Below, one piece after another: positions 26,601 through 35,718 of a DNA stretch of 64,000 bases (its first letter is position 1; each line of letters starts with the position of its first letter). Source of the stretch: Armatimonadetes bacterium Uphvl-Ar2. Lineage in GTDB: Bacteria > Armatimonadota > Fimbriimonadia > Fimbriimonadales > Fimbriimonadaceae. The notes beneath the pieces were generated by a model. That model was not told where the DNA came from. It made no database searches and was given only the letters and a program-made list of their open reading frames with translations. The translations under genes and the position numbers were made by a program. Location of the stretch: NCBI GenBank assembly GCA_002162095.1, contig CP021424.1, positions 2,294,001-2,358,000 of the forward strand, in the 5' to 3' direction.

Positions 26601-28423
26601 AAGCGGACCAAATGATTGACGACCCCGTGAGCGCCCACCTTTCCAAGGTGGACGATGCGTTCATGGCCGAAATCGAAGGCGCCGCCGACGATGCTGCCAA
26701 GGACGTGATCTTCGAGAAGTATCTCGCCGCTGGTTTCACCCGCGACGAGCACGGACGACTGGGCATGAAGGTGCGCAGCACCATCACGTGCGAACTGGAG
26801 CAGGGCGTGTGCGCCAAGTGCTACGGCCGCGACTTGGCCAGCCACAAGCTGGTCGAAGACGGCGTGGCCGTCGGGATCATCGCCGCGCAGTCCATTGGTG
26901 AACCGGGAACGCAGCTTACGATGCGTACGTTCCACACCGGTGGGGTGGCCGGTTCCAAGACCATCGCCCGCACCAACCAGTACAAGACCGGTAAGTTCAT
27001 CCGCCTCTTCCAAGAGGACTTTGAAGCCGCCACCCAGACGGACATCAGCACGTTCGACCCGAGCAAGCTGCTGGAATCGCAAGAAACCGCCGTCAAGCAG
27101 TTCTTCTCTCGCGGCATCATGGTGATGTCCGACGACGAGAAGGCCGCCAAGCGCACCACCAAAGCGAGCGAACGCGCGCTGGAGCGCATGGACAGCGAAA
27201 GCCGCAAGCTGTGGGAACGAAGCCGCAAGACGTTCTTCTACTCATGGACGGGTGAATCGAGCGGGATCGTCCGCGTCGAAGAAATCTTCGAAGCGCGAAA
27301 GCAGCCGCGTGGTAAGGCCATCATCTGCCCGGTCACGGGTTCGATTGTGGACATCATCCGGTCGAGCTACGGTCGCTGGATTGTGGTGGAAGCCACCGTC
27401 GGCACCGACATGCCGCTCAAGCAGGCGTACATCGCTGAAGAGCAAGAGTGGGAGATGAAGAAGGGCAAGAAGAAGGACGATGACCCGACCTTCGGCACCA
27501 GCCTGGAACGCCTCATCGGTCAGAAGCTCAGCACGCAGGCCCTCCAGGTTCTGCGCAAGAACGAGATCGACAAGGTGAAGATCTACCTCACCGTGCTCGT
27601 GCCGCCCCTGGGCAACCTGCCGGTGGCGAAGGGCCAACGCGTGATCAAGGGTGACCCGCTCACCGAAGGTCCGCTGGACCCGCACGAGGTGCTCGAGCTC
27701 GCCGGACCGGCTGCCGTTTACGAATACTTCATCCAGAACCTGCAAAGCGTTTATAAGGACCAGGGCGTTGACATCAACGACAAGCACCTTGAGGTGATCA
27801 TCCGCCAAATGCTGCGCAAGCGAACGGTGAAGGAACCGGGCGACACCCCGTTCCTGCCAGGCCAGATCGTGGACCGCTTCACCTTCAGCCGTGAAAACGA
27901 GCGGGTGAGCAAGCTCATCGGTTCGGGCCAGAAGAAGCGATTCGTGGACCCGGTGACGGGCGAAGAAGGGGAGCGCGACCTGCTTTTGGCCCGCGCGAAC
28001 TGGATTCTGCTCGGGATTACGGAAGCCTCCTTGGCTACGGACTCCTACCTGTCGGCCGCTTCGTTCCAAAAGACGACGCGCGTCCTTACGGAAGCCGCCG
28101 TGCGAGGGAAGTCGGACACGCTGCTGGGCCTCAAGGAGAACGTCATCATCGGGCGCCTCATCCCGGCCGGTACCGGTACCAAGCCGTACCGTGACCTGGC
28201 CATCGATGTGGACCGCAGCCAACCGAGCTGGGCGCAGCAATCGCTCACCAGCCTGGTGGAAAGCGACGACGAGCACCAATCCGGCGAACTGGGCGGCCTG
28301 AGCATGACCGACCTGGCGGCGGAGGAAGAGCGCGAAATGAATCGCCTCATCCCGGGTGGCAACATCGACCTCGACCGACCGCTGCTGGAACAAGCTGCGG
28401 ACGACGACGACTCGGAAGCCTAA
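23651..28423 (+). CDS. rpoC: RNA polymerase beta' subunit
   Basis: Largest RNA polymerase subunit, with the active-site Mg aspartates in '[16 protein letters not shown]' (about residues 543-558). The N-terminal zinc ribbon Cys are in '[20 protein letters not shown]' (about residues 59-78). The second zinc site includes '[17 protein letters not shown]'. The trigger-loop region follows '[13 protein letters not shown]', and '[21 protein letters not shown]' is intact apart from ordinary variation. At 1590 aa it is longer than the E. coli protein because of insertions, including a Lys-rich one ('[10 protein letters not shown]', about residues 1271-1280). The C-terminal tail is acidic. A strong terminator follows. 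Confidence 0.98.
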   Translation: MADSNLFEKIRIGIASPDDIRSWSHGEVKKPETINYRTFKPERDGLFCQRIFGPVKDWECDCGRYKKVKYAGIVCERCGVEVTRSKVRRERMAHIELAAPVCHIWYLKGIPSPLSLILDISPKQLEKVVYFGSFIIIDVDLDKIADLMPSLLQAVEDEKLMIQEEMRKLETDSLDHLSSEMINNPDEYFDESYVRERMKANFDRIRAEFRDADERLRDLDVAAEFLGMLEQNMLIDEDKWRAISKLLDAVGRRLKRDFDDLVHANVGAEAVKELLRRVDLEQTARELRREIRVTTSTRRARAIKRLDLVESLLISKCRPEWMILDVLPVIPPELRPMVQLDGGRFATSDLNDLYRRIINRNNRLRKIIEIQAPESIINHEKRLLQESVDALIDNGRRSRPVVGSNQRPLKSLSDMLKGKEGRFRKNLLGKRVDYSGRSVIVVGPNLKLHQCGLPKEMALELFKPFVMKTLVERKITQNIKTAKRLIERMHPAVWDGLEEVIKEHPVLLNRAPTLHRLGILAFEPILVEGKAIQLHPLVCHAYNADFDGDQMAVHVPLSLQAQSEARVLMLSTQNMFSPADGRPVVAPIQDIVLGSYALTYTNAAAKERLMEAIEAHKGKPEKNPAPPVYANPDEVLRLLESFGDAKIRLNDPVQVRIRRPIFRNASEVDHRDWETGIEYVKVTEENEFGDEVTRLEPLEQSFETVIAITTPGRLILNEVLPFPLRYSDEWLNTELTKKNLAHLVLSCHKSVGDGGTIELLDNVKALGFRWASRYGISIAMTDMTPPTTRDVILNESDTQANRVLEQYRRGLTSFREMQEKLVRLWTDTYDQIGSAIVSSMQQENPLSIITVSGARGSVKQLAQLSGMRGLMFNQFNEVIYELPVKNSFQKGLSMLEFFVTTHGARKGLADTALRTADAGYLTRRLVDVAQDVIIRAHDCGTTEGLNITRLFFEGKTIETIGDRAYSRVSLSNITDPATGEVIVEADQMIDDPVSAHLSKVDDAFMAEIEGAADDAAKDVIFEKYLAAGFTRDEHGRLGMKVRSTITCELEQGVCAKCYGRDLASHKLVEDGVAVGIIAAQSIGEPGTQLTMRTFHTGGVAGSKTIARTNQYKTGKFIRLFQEDFEAATQTDISTFDPSKLLESQETAVKQFFSRGIMVMSDDEKAAKRTTKASERALERMDSESRKLWERSRKTFFYSWTGESSGIVRVEEIFEARKQPRGKAIICPVTGSIVDIIRSSYGRWIVVEATVGTDMPLKQAYIAEEQEWEMKKGKKKDDDPTFGTSLERLIGQKLSTQALQVLRKNEIDKVKIYLTVLVPPLGNLPVAKGQRVIKGDPLTEGPLDPHEVLELAGPAAVYEYFIQNLQSVYKDQGVDINDKHLEVIIRQMLRKRTVKEPGDTPFLPGQIVDRFTFSRENERVSKLIGSGQKKRFVDPVTGEEGERDLLLARANWILLGITEASLATDSYLSAASFQKTTRVLTEAAVRGKSDTLLGLKENVIIGRLIPAGTGTKPYRDLAIDVDRSQPSWAQQSLTSLVESDDEHQSGELGGLSMTDLAAEEEREMNRLIPGGNIDLDRPLLEQAADDDDSEA

Positions 28424-28444
28424 GCCGCTCCCGAGTCACCAAAA

Positions 28445-28485
28445 AACCCGCTGGATTCCGAAAGGAACCCGGCGGGTTTTGCTTT
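28445..28485 (+). terminator. Terminator after rpoBC
   Basis: A long stem (CCCGCTGG with CCGGCGGG, plus an inner TTCC/GGAA with a GAAA tetraloop) flanked by an A run and followed by TTTTGCTTTCT. Confidence 0.9.
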
Positions 28486-28500
28486 CTCTGCGCCTGGCAG

Positions 28501-29322
28501 TTACTTGAGCTTCTCGATGATCCAAGCGGTGGCGTCTTTGAGGGCCACTTCGCCTTCCGGGCGTGTCGCCGGGTTGTTGTGGCCCAGGCCGGGCACCATC
28601 ACCAGCTTGTGCTCCAGCCCGATGGCCTGCATGGCGCGGTCTAGGCGGCGAGCCTGCTCGGGCGGCACCGTGGTGTCCTTGTCACCCTGAATGGTGAACA
28701 CCGGGGCGTCGTCCTTGGTGATGAAGTTGATCGGGCTGAAATCCTTGATCGTGTCCTTGGCGTCTTCGTAGCGCTTGCCCAGCACTTGCGGGGCAAACAG
28801 CTGGCCGAGGGCCGGCGGATAGTCCACCGAGAGGTCGGTGGGACCGAAAAGGTTGACGACCGCCTTCACCCGACTGTCGGGCCCGTCCGTCATTGGGGCG
28901 ATGTCGTCGCGGAACCCAAGGAACATGGCCAAGTGCCCGCCCGCACTGGCACCTGCGGCACCCACGCGCTCGGGGTCCAGGCCGTACTTGCCGGCGTTCT
29001 GCTTAAAGTAGCGCACCGCACCCTGGCTGTCTTCTAGCATCGCGGGCCACTTGTTGGCCGGGGCCAGGCGGTAGCTGATCGTAATGCCCACCACACCTTG
29101 CAGCGCCAGCGCCTCGGCAAACTGCGCCATATCTTGGCGCTGGCCCATCATCCAGCTTCCCCCGTGGATCACGACGACCCAAGGTTGCTTGGTCGAAGTC
29201 GGGTTGGCCGGGGCGTAAACATCGGCCTTCAGTTCCACCGTGCCCGCCTTGGCGTAAACCACGTCGCGCGTCACGTCCACGTTGGCACTGATATAGGCCC
29301 AAACCATGAATCCCGTCATCAC
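28501..29322 (-). CDS. Alpha/beta hydrolase (esterase/lipase-like), secreted or anchored
   Basis: Serine hydrolase of about 273 aa in the BD-FAE/carboxylesterase group. The oxyanion-hole motif 'VIHGGSWMMG' and nucleophile elbow 'GASAGGHLA' are clear, with a late acid region 'QGDKDTTVPP' and the catalytic His in 'VPGLGHNN'. A short hydrophobic N-terminus (MTGFMVWAYISA) may be a signal or anchor. The start is uncertain: GTG 29322, ATG 29319 or ATG 29307; a TACAAT box lies 5 nt before the GTG. The substrate is unknown, and a short-chain or carbohydrate-linked ester is likely from family behaviour. Divergent from the DUF418 gene. Confidence 0.85.
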   Translation of the reverse strand: MMTGFMVWAYISANVDVTRDVVYAKAGTVELKADVYAPANPTSTKQPWVVVIHGGSWMMGQRQDMAQFAEALALQGVVGITISYRLAPANKWPAMLEDSQGAVRYFKQNAGKYGLDPERVGAAGASAGGHLAMFLGFRDDIAPMTDGPDSRVKAVVNLFGPTDLSVDYPPALGQLFAPQVLGKRYEDAKDTIKDFSPINFITKDDAPVFTIQGDKDTTVPPEQARRLDRAMQAIGLEHKLVMVPGLGHNNPATRPEGEVALKDATAWIIEKLK

Positions 29323-29406
29323 TATCTATTGTAAACGTATAGACTGCCGCGAAGTACGCCGCCGCGTGGAAATCGTGGCGTCTAAGCCGGGAACTGAGCA
29401 CGAGCC

Positions 29407-30581
29407 ATGAGCCAAACCGCATCGAACCGCCTTCCGACTCTCGACGTCGCCCGGGGATTGCCATCTTCGGGATTCTCTTTGCCAATATCGCCGCGTTTTC
29501 CGGTCCAGCCTTCTACGAGATGTTCATGGTGGCCCGTCCGGATGAATTCGGCTGGAACATGGCGCTGCTCACCTTGGTCAGCGGCAAGTTCCGGGGGATG
29601 CTGGCCATCCTGTTCGGCATCGGCCTCGCGATGCAATTTGGCAAGCGCCGATTTTGGGGTGAAGCCTGGCCCGGCAGCTACATGCGGCGCACCGCCCTCT
29701 TGGCGGGGTTAGGCCTCATCCACGGCGTGTTTCTGTGGAGCGGCGACATTCTCCTGACCTATGCCATCACGGCCTTCATCGTGGCGATCTTGGTGGGCCA
29801 GCCCAACATGCCAGTGCTGAAGGTGGCCTACGCCCTGGCGGGACTCTCCATGCTCATGGGATTGGGATTGGCCGCGGCGGGGCCCTTCATGGGCGACTTG
29901 ATGGGCGCAGATAGCCTCAAGCGTGAGCAAGCCGCGATGATGGGCGACTGGCTATCTCGGCTTGAGTTCCGGGCCATCTTCCAAGCCAAGGCCGTGACCT
30001 CGCTGATCTTCTTCTTGCCGCAGGCGATCGGGTTCTTCCTCTACGGATTTTGGTTGTCGCAGCAGGGCGTGATTGCCGACCCCCTCGGCAAGTGGCACCT
30101 CGTCCGCCGTCACGTGGCTATCGGCCTGGGCGTGGGGGTGCCCCTCAATATCCTGATGGCGTGGGCGGTCGCCAGTGGCCGGGCGGTAGGCGGCGAAATG
30201 TTCATCGAGCTCGGCCTGAACATGCTGGTCGCACCGGCGTACCTGCTGCTGGTGTTGCGCTGGGTAGCCAGCCAACGCGCGAAGGCCCTGACGGAGCCAT
30301 TCCGCCGCATGGGCCGCATTGCCCTCACTTGCTACCTGCTGCAAACGGTGCTGTGCACGGCTTACTTCTACGAGTGGGGGCTGGGTTTCTACAACCGCAC
30401 GGGCTGGCAGCAAGATCTCATGGTCGTTCTGGGCGTCAATGCTCTGCTAATGGTCTTGGCTTGGTTCTATAGTGGCACGGGCCGCCAAGGGCCGGTGGAA
30501 GCGCTGTGGCGGCGCTTCGCTGAACCTACTCGTCCAGCGGAGAGCGGCGGGGCAGGCGCGGGACCGGGTACGCCGCGTTAA
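29407..30581 (+). CDS. DUF418-family membrane protein, frameshifted as sequenced
   Basis: The N-terminus MSQTASNRLPTLDVARG is typical of DUF418 multi-pass membrane proteins, but the frame breaks there. After one added G in the GGGG run at 29453-29456, the reading continues 'IAIFGILFANIAAFSGPAFYE' into the long open frame to 30581. That frame has about seven hydrophobic segments and the family C-terminal 'RMGRIALTCYLLQTVL', 'WGLGFYNRTG', 'GP.E.LWR'. About 391 aa would result. Function is unproven; DUF418 proteins are proposed transporters or acyltransferase-like. The tail overlaps the convergent hspR by 56 bp. Confidence 0.8.
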
Positions 30582-30927
30582 AGGGAATCGGCGCATTGGG
30601 ATTGGCCTGGATGGCGCGCATCCGCTCCTCCATCTCCACCACCATGCGCCTGAACTCCTCTTCAAACTCGCGTTCCAGATCTTCCATCGCCTCTTGTAGT
30701 TTCAGGATGATCTCCACACCCGCCAGGTTCACGCCCATGTCTTGCGTCAGCCGCTGAATGCGGCGCACGCGCATGATGTCTTCCTCGCTGTACAGGCGAT
30801 TTTTGGCCCCCACTCGGGCGGGGATGAGCAGGCCGAGGCGCTCGTATTGGCGCAAGGTCTGCGGGTGCACGCCGCATAGCTCGGCCGCGACGCCAATCAT
30901 GTAAACCGGAGTCTTGTTGAGTTTCAT
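30526..30927 (-). CDS. hspR: MerR-family heat-shock repressor HspR
   Basis: A 133-aa MerR-type regulator. The N-terminal helix-turn-helix and wing are '[30 protein letters not shown]', with '[28 protein letters not shown]', matching HspR. A Glu-rich coiled coil (about residues 75-110) and a Pro-rich tail follow. HspR binds HAIR inverted repeats and represses chaperone operons together with DnaK. Here it overlaps dnaJ by 4 bp, and a HAIR-like site lies upstream of dnaJ, which indicates autoregulation. dnaK and grpE are not in the window. Confidence 0.9.
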   Translation of the reverse strand: MKLNKTPVYMIGVAAELCGVHPQTLRQYERLGLLIPARVGAKNRLYSEEDIMRVRRIQRLTQDMGVNLAGVEIILKLQEAMEDLEREFEEEFRRMVVEMEERMRAIQANPNAPIPFNAAYPVPRLPRRSPLDE

Positions 30928-31895
30928 GCCTTCTTCTCGGAGGTCGTGAGTTCGATGGATTTGAATTCGTTGAGGAGTTCGCGCTGGCGCTCAGACAAGG
31001 AGCGCGGCACCGTGATGCGCACGCGCGCCATCAGGTCGCCCTTGCCGCCTTTGAGCTTGGTCAGGCCCTGTCCCTTCAGCCGGAAGAGCTGCCCACTTTG
31101 GGTGCCCGCCGGCACCGTGACGGTGACCGATGACCCGAGGCCTTCGACTTTCACCTCGCCGCCGAGAGCGGCCGTCGTGAAGGGAACCTCGAAGTTCACT
31201 TCCAGGTTGTCGCCTTGCCGGGTTAGCCTCGAATCGGGTTGATCTTGAATCAAGAGAAAAAGGTCGCCGCCCCGGCCATTCATGCCTCGGTGGCCACCTC
31301 CGGGCACGCGGAGCTTTTTGCCCGCTTGGATACCGGCGGGAATGCGCACATCCACCTTGCGGGGGCCAGAAATCGTGCCGCTCCCGTGGCATGTGGGGCA
31401 CGCCATGTGGCCTTCGCGGGTGCGCACGGTGCCCGAGGCGCGACAGGCAGTGCAGGCGTCGCTCGTCTGATAGGTCAGGGTGCGGCGGGCGCCGTCGTTC
31501 ACTTCGGTAAGCGTGACGGGAAGATTCATTTCGAGGTCGCGCGGCTGGGCGTACGGGGTTTGTCGCTGAAAGATGCTGCCCCCGATGCCCCCGCCCATCC
31601 CGCCAAACATCTGGCTGAAGATGTCCTCGAAGTCCACATCTTGGAATCCCGCGCCGCCCGGCCCGGCCATATCTTGGTCCAGGCGCTTGCCAAATCGGTC
31701 GTAGTCGCGCTTGCGATCGGGGTCGCTCAGCACTGCATAGGCTTCACTGACTTCCTTGAAGTTCTCGGTCGCCTTAGGGTCGTTCGGGTTTACGTCCGGG
31801 TGGTACTTGCGGGCCAGCCGACGGTAGGCGGCCTTGATCTCCTTTTCGTCGGCCCCCTTCTTCAGGCCCAAAACCTCGTAGTAGTCGCGAGACAT
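30924..31895 (-). CDS. dnaJ: DnaJ co-chaperone with a reduced zinc-finger region
   Basis: Hsp40 partner of DnaK. The J domain (residues 1-70) has the HPD motif in 'RKYHPDVNP'. A Gly/Phe-rich linker (about 75-115) follows, then the C-terminal substrate-binding beta domains ('[11 protein letters not shown]...GA', 'GGDLFLLIQ', '[10 protein letters not shown]'). The central Cys region has only two CxxC repeats (CTACRASG and CPTCHGSG) instead of the four of classical DnaJ, enough for one zinc site. Start ATG 31895 ([10 protein letters not shown]), 323 aa. First gene of the dnaJ-hspR operon. Confidence 0.94.
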   Translation of the reverse strand: MSRDYYEVLGLKKGADEKEIKAAYRRLARKYHPDVNPNDPKATENFKEVSEAYAVLSDPDRKRDYDRFGKRLDQDMAGPGGAGFQDVDFEDIFSQMFGGMGGGIGGSIFQRQTPYAQPRDLEMNLPVTLTEVNDGARRTLTYQTSDACTACRASGTVRTREGHMACPTCHGSGTISGPRKVDVRIPAGIQAGKKLRVPGGGHRGMNGRGGDLFLLIQDQPDSRLTRQGDNLEVNFEVPFTTAALGGEVKVEGLGSSVTVTVPAGTQSGQLFRLKGQGLTKLKGGKGDLMARVRITVPRSLSERQRELLNEFKSIELTTSEKKA

Positions 31896-31916
31896 GATCC
31901 CTCTGTGCTCATTGAT

Positions 31917-31935
31917 TTGAGCGCAATACACTCAA
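31917..31935. promoter_or_regulatory. HAIR-like operator upstream of dnaJ-hspR
   Basis: TTGAGC, 7 nt, then ACTCAA. The known HAIR consensus is CTTGAGT-N7-ACTCAAG; this site matches the central half-sites and the N7 spacing with one mismatch. It lies 22-40 bp upstream of the dnaJ start, where it could block transcription of the operon encoding HspR itself. Confidence 0.75.
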
Positions 31936-32036
31936 TATAACGCACAAAATGGACCGGAGGATTCCGGATTGGGAAATTCGTATAAAAACTCCCGAAACTA
32001 GGGCTGGGACATCTGGAGACTCAGGCTCAGGCAGCC

Positions 32037-32042
32037 GATACT
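32037..32042 (+). promoter_or_regulatory. Possible -10 box of a leaderless HDOD gene
   Basis: GATACT lies exactly 6 nt before the GTG at 32049. The first base departs from TANNNT, so this is a weaker case. Confidence 0.35.
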
Positions 32043-32048
32043 TCTAGC

Positions 32049-32900
32049 GTGGACCTCAATCGCCTGGCTGTGCGCTTATCCCGGAGCGAGAATTTACCGG
32101 TATTGCCGCAAGCCGTCAGCTCCGTGCTCAAGTTGGCGGATGACCCCAACGCGGGTCCCCGTGACTTGGAGCGGGTGATTGAACGCGACCCGGCCATTAC
32201 GGCCAAGATTCTTCGCGCCGCCAACAGTGCCTATTATGGTTCTCCGAATGTGCCGAACATCGGCCGGGCCATCGCCTTCCTCGGAATGAACGCGGTACGC
32301 AGTCTGGTGGTCAGCGTGGCCTTCCAGGGCATGACCGCCAATCGCGGCACCTCCCAACGCTTTGATAATCTTGAATACTGGCGGCACTCGCTGGCCGTGG
32401 CCACCGGGGCGCGCATTCTTGGTCGCCTTCGCATGCCGATGCGTGCTGAAGAGCTCTATTGCGCCGGCATGATGCACGACATCGGCTATCTCATTCTGGA
32501 CCGCTTTATGGGCACCGAACTGGATACGGCCCTGGAGCAGGCGCTGAACGACAAGACGCCGATCCACGAACAAGAAGAGTTTCTCTACAGTTTCACACAT
32601 GCCGATGTGGGCGGCCTGCTGGCCGAAAAGTGGGGCATGACCCCGATGATCCAGGCGGCAGTGAAGTATCACCACAATCCGCAGGAAGACGGCAACTACT
32701 TCGAGACCACCTGTTTCATCTCTGCGGCCAACGTGCTGGCGCACCAAGCGGGCTTCACCAACAACACGGTGGGCATCACTTGGGAACTGGAACCGCACGT
32801 AGTGAAGGCCGTGGGCATCCCGCTGGAGCAGTTCGACGCCATCCGCGATGTGATGGTGCAAGAAGTGCTGAAGGCGCAAGAAAGCTTCAAGATTCAGTAA
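32049..32900 (+). CDS. HDOD-domain signalling protein
   Basis: A 283-aa cytoplasmic protein with an HDOD (HD-related output) domain: 'LPVLPQAVSSVLKLADDPNAG', 'VIERDPAITAKILRAANSAYYG', 'IGRAIAFLGMNAVRSLVV', and the HD-like 'AGMMHDIGYLILDR' and 'THADVGGLLAEKWGM', 'VKYHHNPQE'. HDOD proteins act in signalling linked to cyclic dinucleotides or motility, mostly without proven enzyme activity. The start is GTG 32049. It stands alone between the dnaJ-hspR promoter and a bidirectional terminator. Confidence 0.88.
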   Translation: MDLNRLAVRLSRSENLPVLPQAVSSVLKLADDPNAGPRDLERVIERDPAITAKILRAANSAYYGSPNVPNIGRAIAFLGMNAVRSLVVSVAFQGMTANRGTSQRFDNLEYWRHSLAVATGARILGRLRMPMRAEELYCAGMMHDIGYLILDRFMGTELDTALEQALNDKTPIHEQEEFLYSFTHADVGGLLAEKWGMTPMIQAAVKYHHNPQEDGNYFETTCFISAANVLAHQAGFTNNTVGITWELEPHVVKAVGIPLEQFDAIRDVMVQEVLKAQESFKIQ

Positions 32901-32920
32901 CCGCAAACTGGAGACCAATA

Positions 32921-32965
32921 AAAAATGGCGACCTTGAGAGATCATGGCCGCCATTTGTGTTTTTG
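32921..32965. terminator. Bidirectional terminator between the HDOD gene and fusA-like gene
   Basis: Arms AAATGGCG and CGCCATTT. A T-rich tail (GTGTTTTTG) serves the + transcript, and an A run on the left gives a T tract for the minus transcript. Confidence 0.8.
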
Positions 32966-32968
32966 CGT

Positions 32969-35035
32969 TTAGTCTTCTTCGGACTTGCGCCGGGCTTGGT
33001 GCGCGGCAATCAGAGGCTGGGCCTCGTGCGCCGGCACTTCTGCGTAGTGGCTGAAGTCGGTGGCAAACCGTCCTCGCCCCTTCGTCATGCTCCGCAAGTC
33101 AATCGCGTACCGCGCGACGTGCGCCATCGGCACCTGCGCTTGGATGCGCGTGATGCCGGCCGTCACGGGTTCCATGCCCTGGGTTTGAGCACGCCGAGTG
33201 TTCAGGTCGCCCATCACATCGCCCACAGCATCATCCGGCACGTCGATCGTGATGTTCACCACCGGCTCCAGGAGCACCGGGTTCGCCTTCTCCGCCGCGT
33301 TGTGAAAGGCGAGCTTGGCCGCCGTCTTGAAGGCTTGCTCGCTGCTGTCCACGTCGTGATAACTACCGTCGTAGACAATGGCCCGCACGTCGACCACCGG
33401 ATAGCCCGCAACGTAGCCCTCAATGAGGGTTTCGCGGACGCCCTTTTCAATTGCGGGGATGAAGTTCTTGGGGATCGAGCCTCCTACCACCTTGTTCTCA
33501 AACGTGAAGCCCTCACCGCGCTGCAGGGGTTGAAGCTCCAGCCAGCAGTCGCCGAATTGGCCCTTGCCCCCGGTTTGCCGCTTCAGGCGGCCTTGCGCCT
33601 TGGCGGTGCCGGAGATGGTTTCGCGGTAGGGGATCTTGGCTTCCACCACCTTCACGTTCACGCCGTACTTGGTTTTCAGCTTGCTCACCACGCTCTCAAT
33701 GTGGATGTCCCCCATGCCCTCCAGGATGTCCTGGTGAATTTCCGCTTCGCGGCGGGCACGGAGGGTCGGTTCTTCTTCCAGCACTTTCTGAATGGCCGTC
33801 CCGAGCTTGTCTTCGTCGGATTGCGCGACGGCCTCGATGGCCACGCGATAGACCGGACCGGGGAAGGCGGTCGGCTCAAGTTCGACCTTCTGATCCACCG
33901 TGCTCAACGTATCATTGGTGTGGGTGTCGTTCAGCTTGGCCACCATGGCAAAGTCACCCGCTGGCACTTCCTGCGTTTCTTCTTGCCCCTTCCCGTGCGG
34001 GATGTAGAGGTGGTGGATGCGCTCTTTGGTCTCTCGGTTGGTGTTCCACGCCTCCATGTCCCGCTTCAGAGTGCCGCTGAAGACCCGCACATAGTTGATC
34101 TTGCCTACGTAGGGGTCGCTGGTGGTCTTAAAGACGAATGCGGCCAGCGGACCCTTGGGGTCTTCCGGAATCTTCTTGTCGTTCCAGGTCACCGGGTGGT
34201 AGACGGGTGAGGGAAGTTCGCCCACGATGCGGTCGAGCAACAGGGCAATGCCCAGCCCGGAGGCCGCGCTACCCAGCAGCACCGGCACCACGCGGCCTTC
34301 CTTGATGCCCAGCATCAGGCCGTGCTCGATCTCCTCGTCGGTCAAGGGTTCGCCGCCCAGATACTTCTCCATCAGGGCATCGTCGCCCTCGGCGGCCGCA
34401 TCCATCATTTTCTCGCGGCGGTAGGCGGCCTCGTCGGCAAACTCGGCGGGGATTTCTTCGATCTCTTCGCCCCGGTCTTTGCCCTTGTAAACCTTCATCT
34501 TCAGGAGGTCAATCGTGCCTTTGAAGTTGGCTTGGGTGCCCATCGGCAGTTCGCAGAGCACGACCCGCGCCCCGTAGCGCCGGTCCAGGGTCTCGATGAG
34601 GCCTTCGTAGTCGGCGTTGTCGCGCTCCAGTTTGTTGATGAAAATGCACTTGGCCAGGTTGTTGCGCTCGGCGGCTTCCCAGGCCAGGTCGAACCCCACG
34701 TCGAGGTCGGCTTTGGCTTCGCACACGATGATGACACTGTCCACTACCCGGCAGGCCGCTTCCAATTCACCCACAAAGTCCGGGAATCCGGGCACATCAA
34801 TCAAGTTGACTTTGTGGTTGTGCCACTCCAGGGGCAGAATGGACAGGTTGACGCTGTGATGGCGGTTGACCTCTTGGCTATCGAAATCACTCTGTGAGGT
34901 ACCGGCGTCAACGCTGCCCAGCCGGTCGGTTGCCCCGGCCGTGTAGAGCATGTGCTCCACCAGCATCGTCTTGCCGGACCCTCCATGACCCACGATGGCC
35001 ACGTTTCGGATTTGTTCGGTCGTGTACTGTTTCAT
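32969..35035 (-). CDS. Elongation factor G-like GTPase (EF-G-2 subtype)
   Basis: A 688-aa translational GTPase with the five-domain EF-G layout (later blocks 'GDIHIESVVSKLKTKYGV', 'ETISG.AKAQGRLKRQTGGKGQFGDC', 'MGDLNTRRAQTQGMEP'). The P-loop is GHGGSGKT (residues 16-23) instead of GHIDAGKT, and the switch-II motif is DVPGFPDF, so the catalytic His of DTPGH is replaced by Phe. NKxD is NKLERD. These changes match the EF-G-2/FusA2 group, whose role is unclear, so the canonical fusA should be elsewhere. A good Shine-Dalgarno (GGAGG) precedes ATG 35035. Confidence 0.9.
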   Translation of the reverse strand: MKQYTTEQIRNVAIVGHGGSGKTMLVEHMLYTAGATDRLGSVDAGTSQSDFDSQEVNRHHSVNLSILPLEWHNHKVNLIDVPGFPDFVGELEAACRVVDSVIIVCEAKADLDVGFDLAWEAAERNNLAKCIFINKLERDNADYEGLIETLDRRYGARVVLCELPMGTQANFKGTIDLLKMKVYKGKDRGEEIEEIPAEFADEAAYRREKMMDAAAEGDDALMEKYLGGEPLTDEEIEHGLMLGIKEGRVVPVLLGSAASGLGIALLLDRIVGELPSPVYHPVTWNDKKIPEDPKGPLAAFVFKTTSDPYVGKINYVRVFSGTLKRDMEAWNTNRETKERIHHLYIPHGKGQEETQEVPAGDFAMVAKLNDTHTNDTLSTVDQKVELEPTAFPGPVYRVAIEAVAQSDEDKLGTAIQKVLEEEPTLRARREAEIHQDILEGMGDIHIESVVSKLKTKYGVNVKVVEAKIPYRETISGTAKAQGRLKRQTGGKGQFGDCWLELQPLQRGEGFTFENKVVGGSIPKNFIPAIEKGVRETLIEGYVAGYPVVDVRAIVYDGSYHDVDSSEQAFKTAAKLAFHNAAEKANPVLLEPVVNITIDVPDDAVGDVMGDLNTRRAQTQGMEPVTAGITRIQAQVPMAHVARYAIDLRSMTKGRGRFATDFSHYAEVPAHEAQPLIAAHQARRKSEED

Positions 35036-35156
35036 GTCGCTTCCTCCGGGAAAATCCCTTCAGATCGGCAACGTCGCTGTTGCCTTATCCTTACCATAAC
35101 ACGCGAAGTCCAAAGTCACAACCTTTTCCGTCATGGAGGGCGAAGAATTTTTGACC

Positions 35157-35162
35157 CATAAT
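35157..35162 (+). promoter_or_regulatory. -10 box of a leaderless lipoprotein gene
   Basis: CATAAT (one mismatch to TATAAT) lies exactly 6 nt before the GTG at 35169. The AGGAGG between them abuts the GTG and is too close to act as a normal Shine-Dalgarno, so the box decides this start. Confidence 0.45.
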
Positions 35163-35168
35163 AGGAGG

Positions 35169-35678
35169 GTGAGTCGGCGATGGCTGATCCTTTTCCTGCC
35201 CCTGGCGGTGGCCGGGGCCGGGTGTGACCCTAAGCCCGAGGGCAATCTTTTGGTGCCCCCCACGGTGGAAGAGGCTGCCCGCCAAGAGGCCGAAGAGCGC
35301 GAAAAGATGGCCTTCAAGCCCGGCGCCTATTTTGCCAAAGACAATCTCTTGATGGGGCCGATTACGCTTCGGGCTGAGTTCAAGGCGAACCAGGAAGCGG
35401 AGTTCGTCAAGGTCATTGAAGGCAGCAAGCCCCTGACCGAGCGCATGCGCGGAACCTGGAAGGAAGAGGGCCTCCTGATTTCGGTCACAGTGACGGAAGT
35501 GAATGGCCAGGCCAACAAGCGCACCGAAACGTTCTTGATCGACCCCAAGGGATTGATCTACAACGAGCTGGACGGGACGGGCATCAAGGGCGTCATCATG
35601 GCGCGTTCGGAAGCCACCGAACCGAAGAGCGACGTGGCCACGCCCGCGAAGTCGGCCAGCGGTCCCTCGGGCGCGTAA
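35169..35678 (+). CDS. Predicted lipoprotein of unknown function
   Basis: From GTG 35169 the product (169 aa) starts VSRRWLILFLPLAVAGAGC, a compact lipoprotein signal with the Cys at position 19. In-frame starts at 35133 (ATG) or 35151 (TTG) would add an odd polar extension. The mature part begins with a Glu-rich helix ('VEEAARQEAEEREKMAFKPG'), then a small beta-rich domain ('GTWKEEGLLISVTVTEVNGQ', 'FLIDPKGLIYNELDG') and a Ser/Ala/Pro tail. I do not recognise the domain. It sits 41 bp before ispG. Confidence 0.65.
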   Translation: MSRRWLILFLPLAVAGAGCDPKPEGNLLVPPTVEEAARQEAEEREKMAFKPGAYFAKDNLLMGPITLRAEFKANQEAEFVKVIEGSKPLTERMRGTWKEEGLLISVTVTEVNGQANKRTETFLIDPKGLIYNELDGTGIKGVIMARSEATEPKSDVATPAKSASGPSGA

Positions 35679-35718
35679 GCCGTCCGAGCGAATCCGTGCG
35701 CGTTCCTCGTAGAATGAA

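Noticed and set aside
32459-34210. A 583-codon frame on the + strand across the end of the HDOD gene and the EF-G-like gene
   Set aside because: It crosses a bidirectional terminator and is out of frame with, or antisense to, two well-supported genes. It is a shadow.
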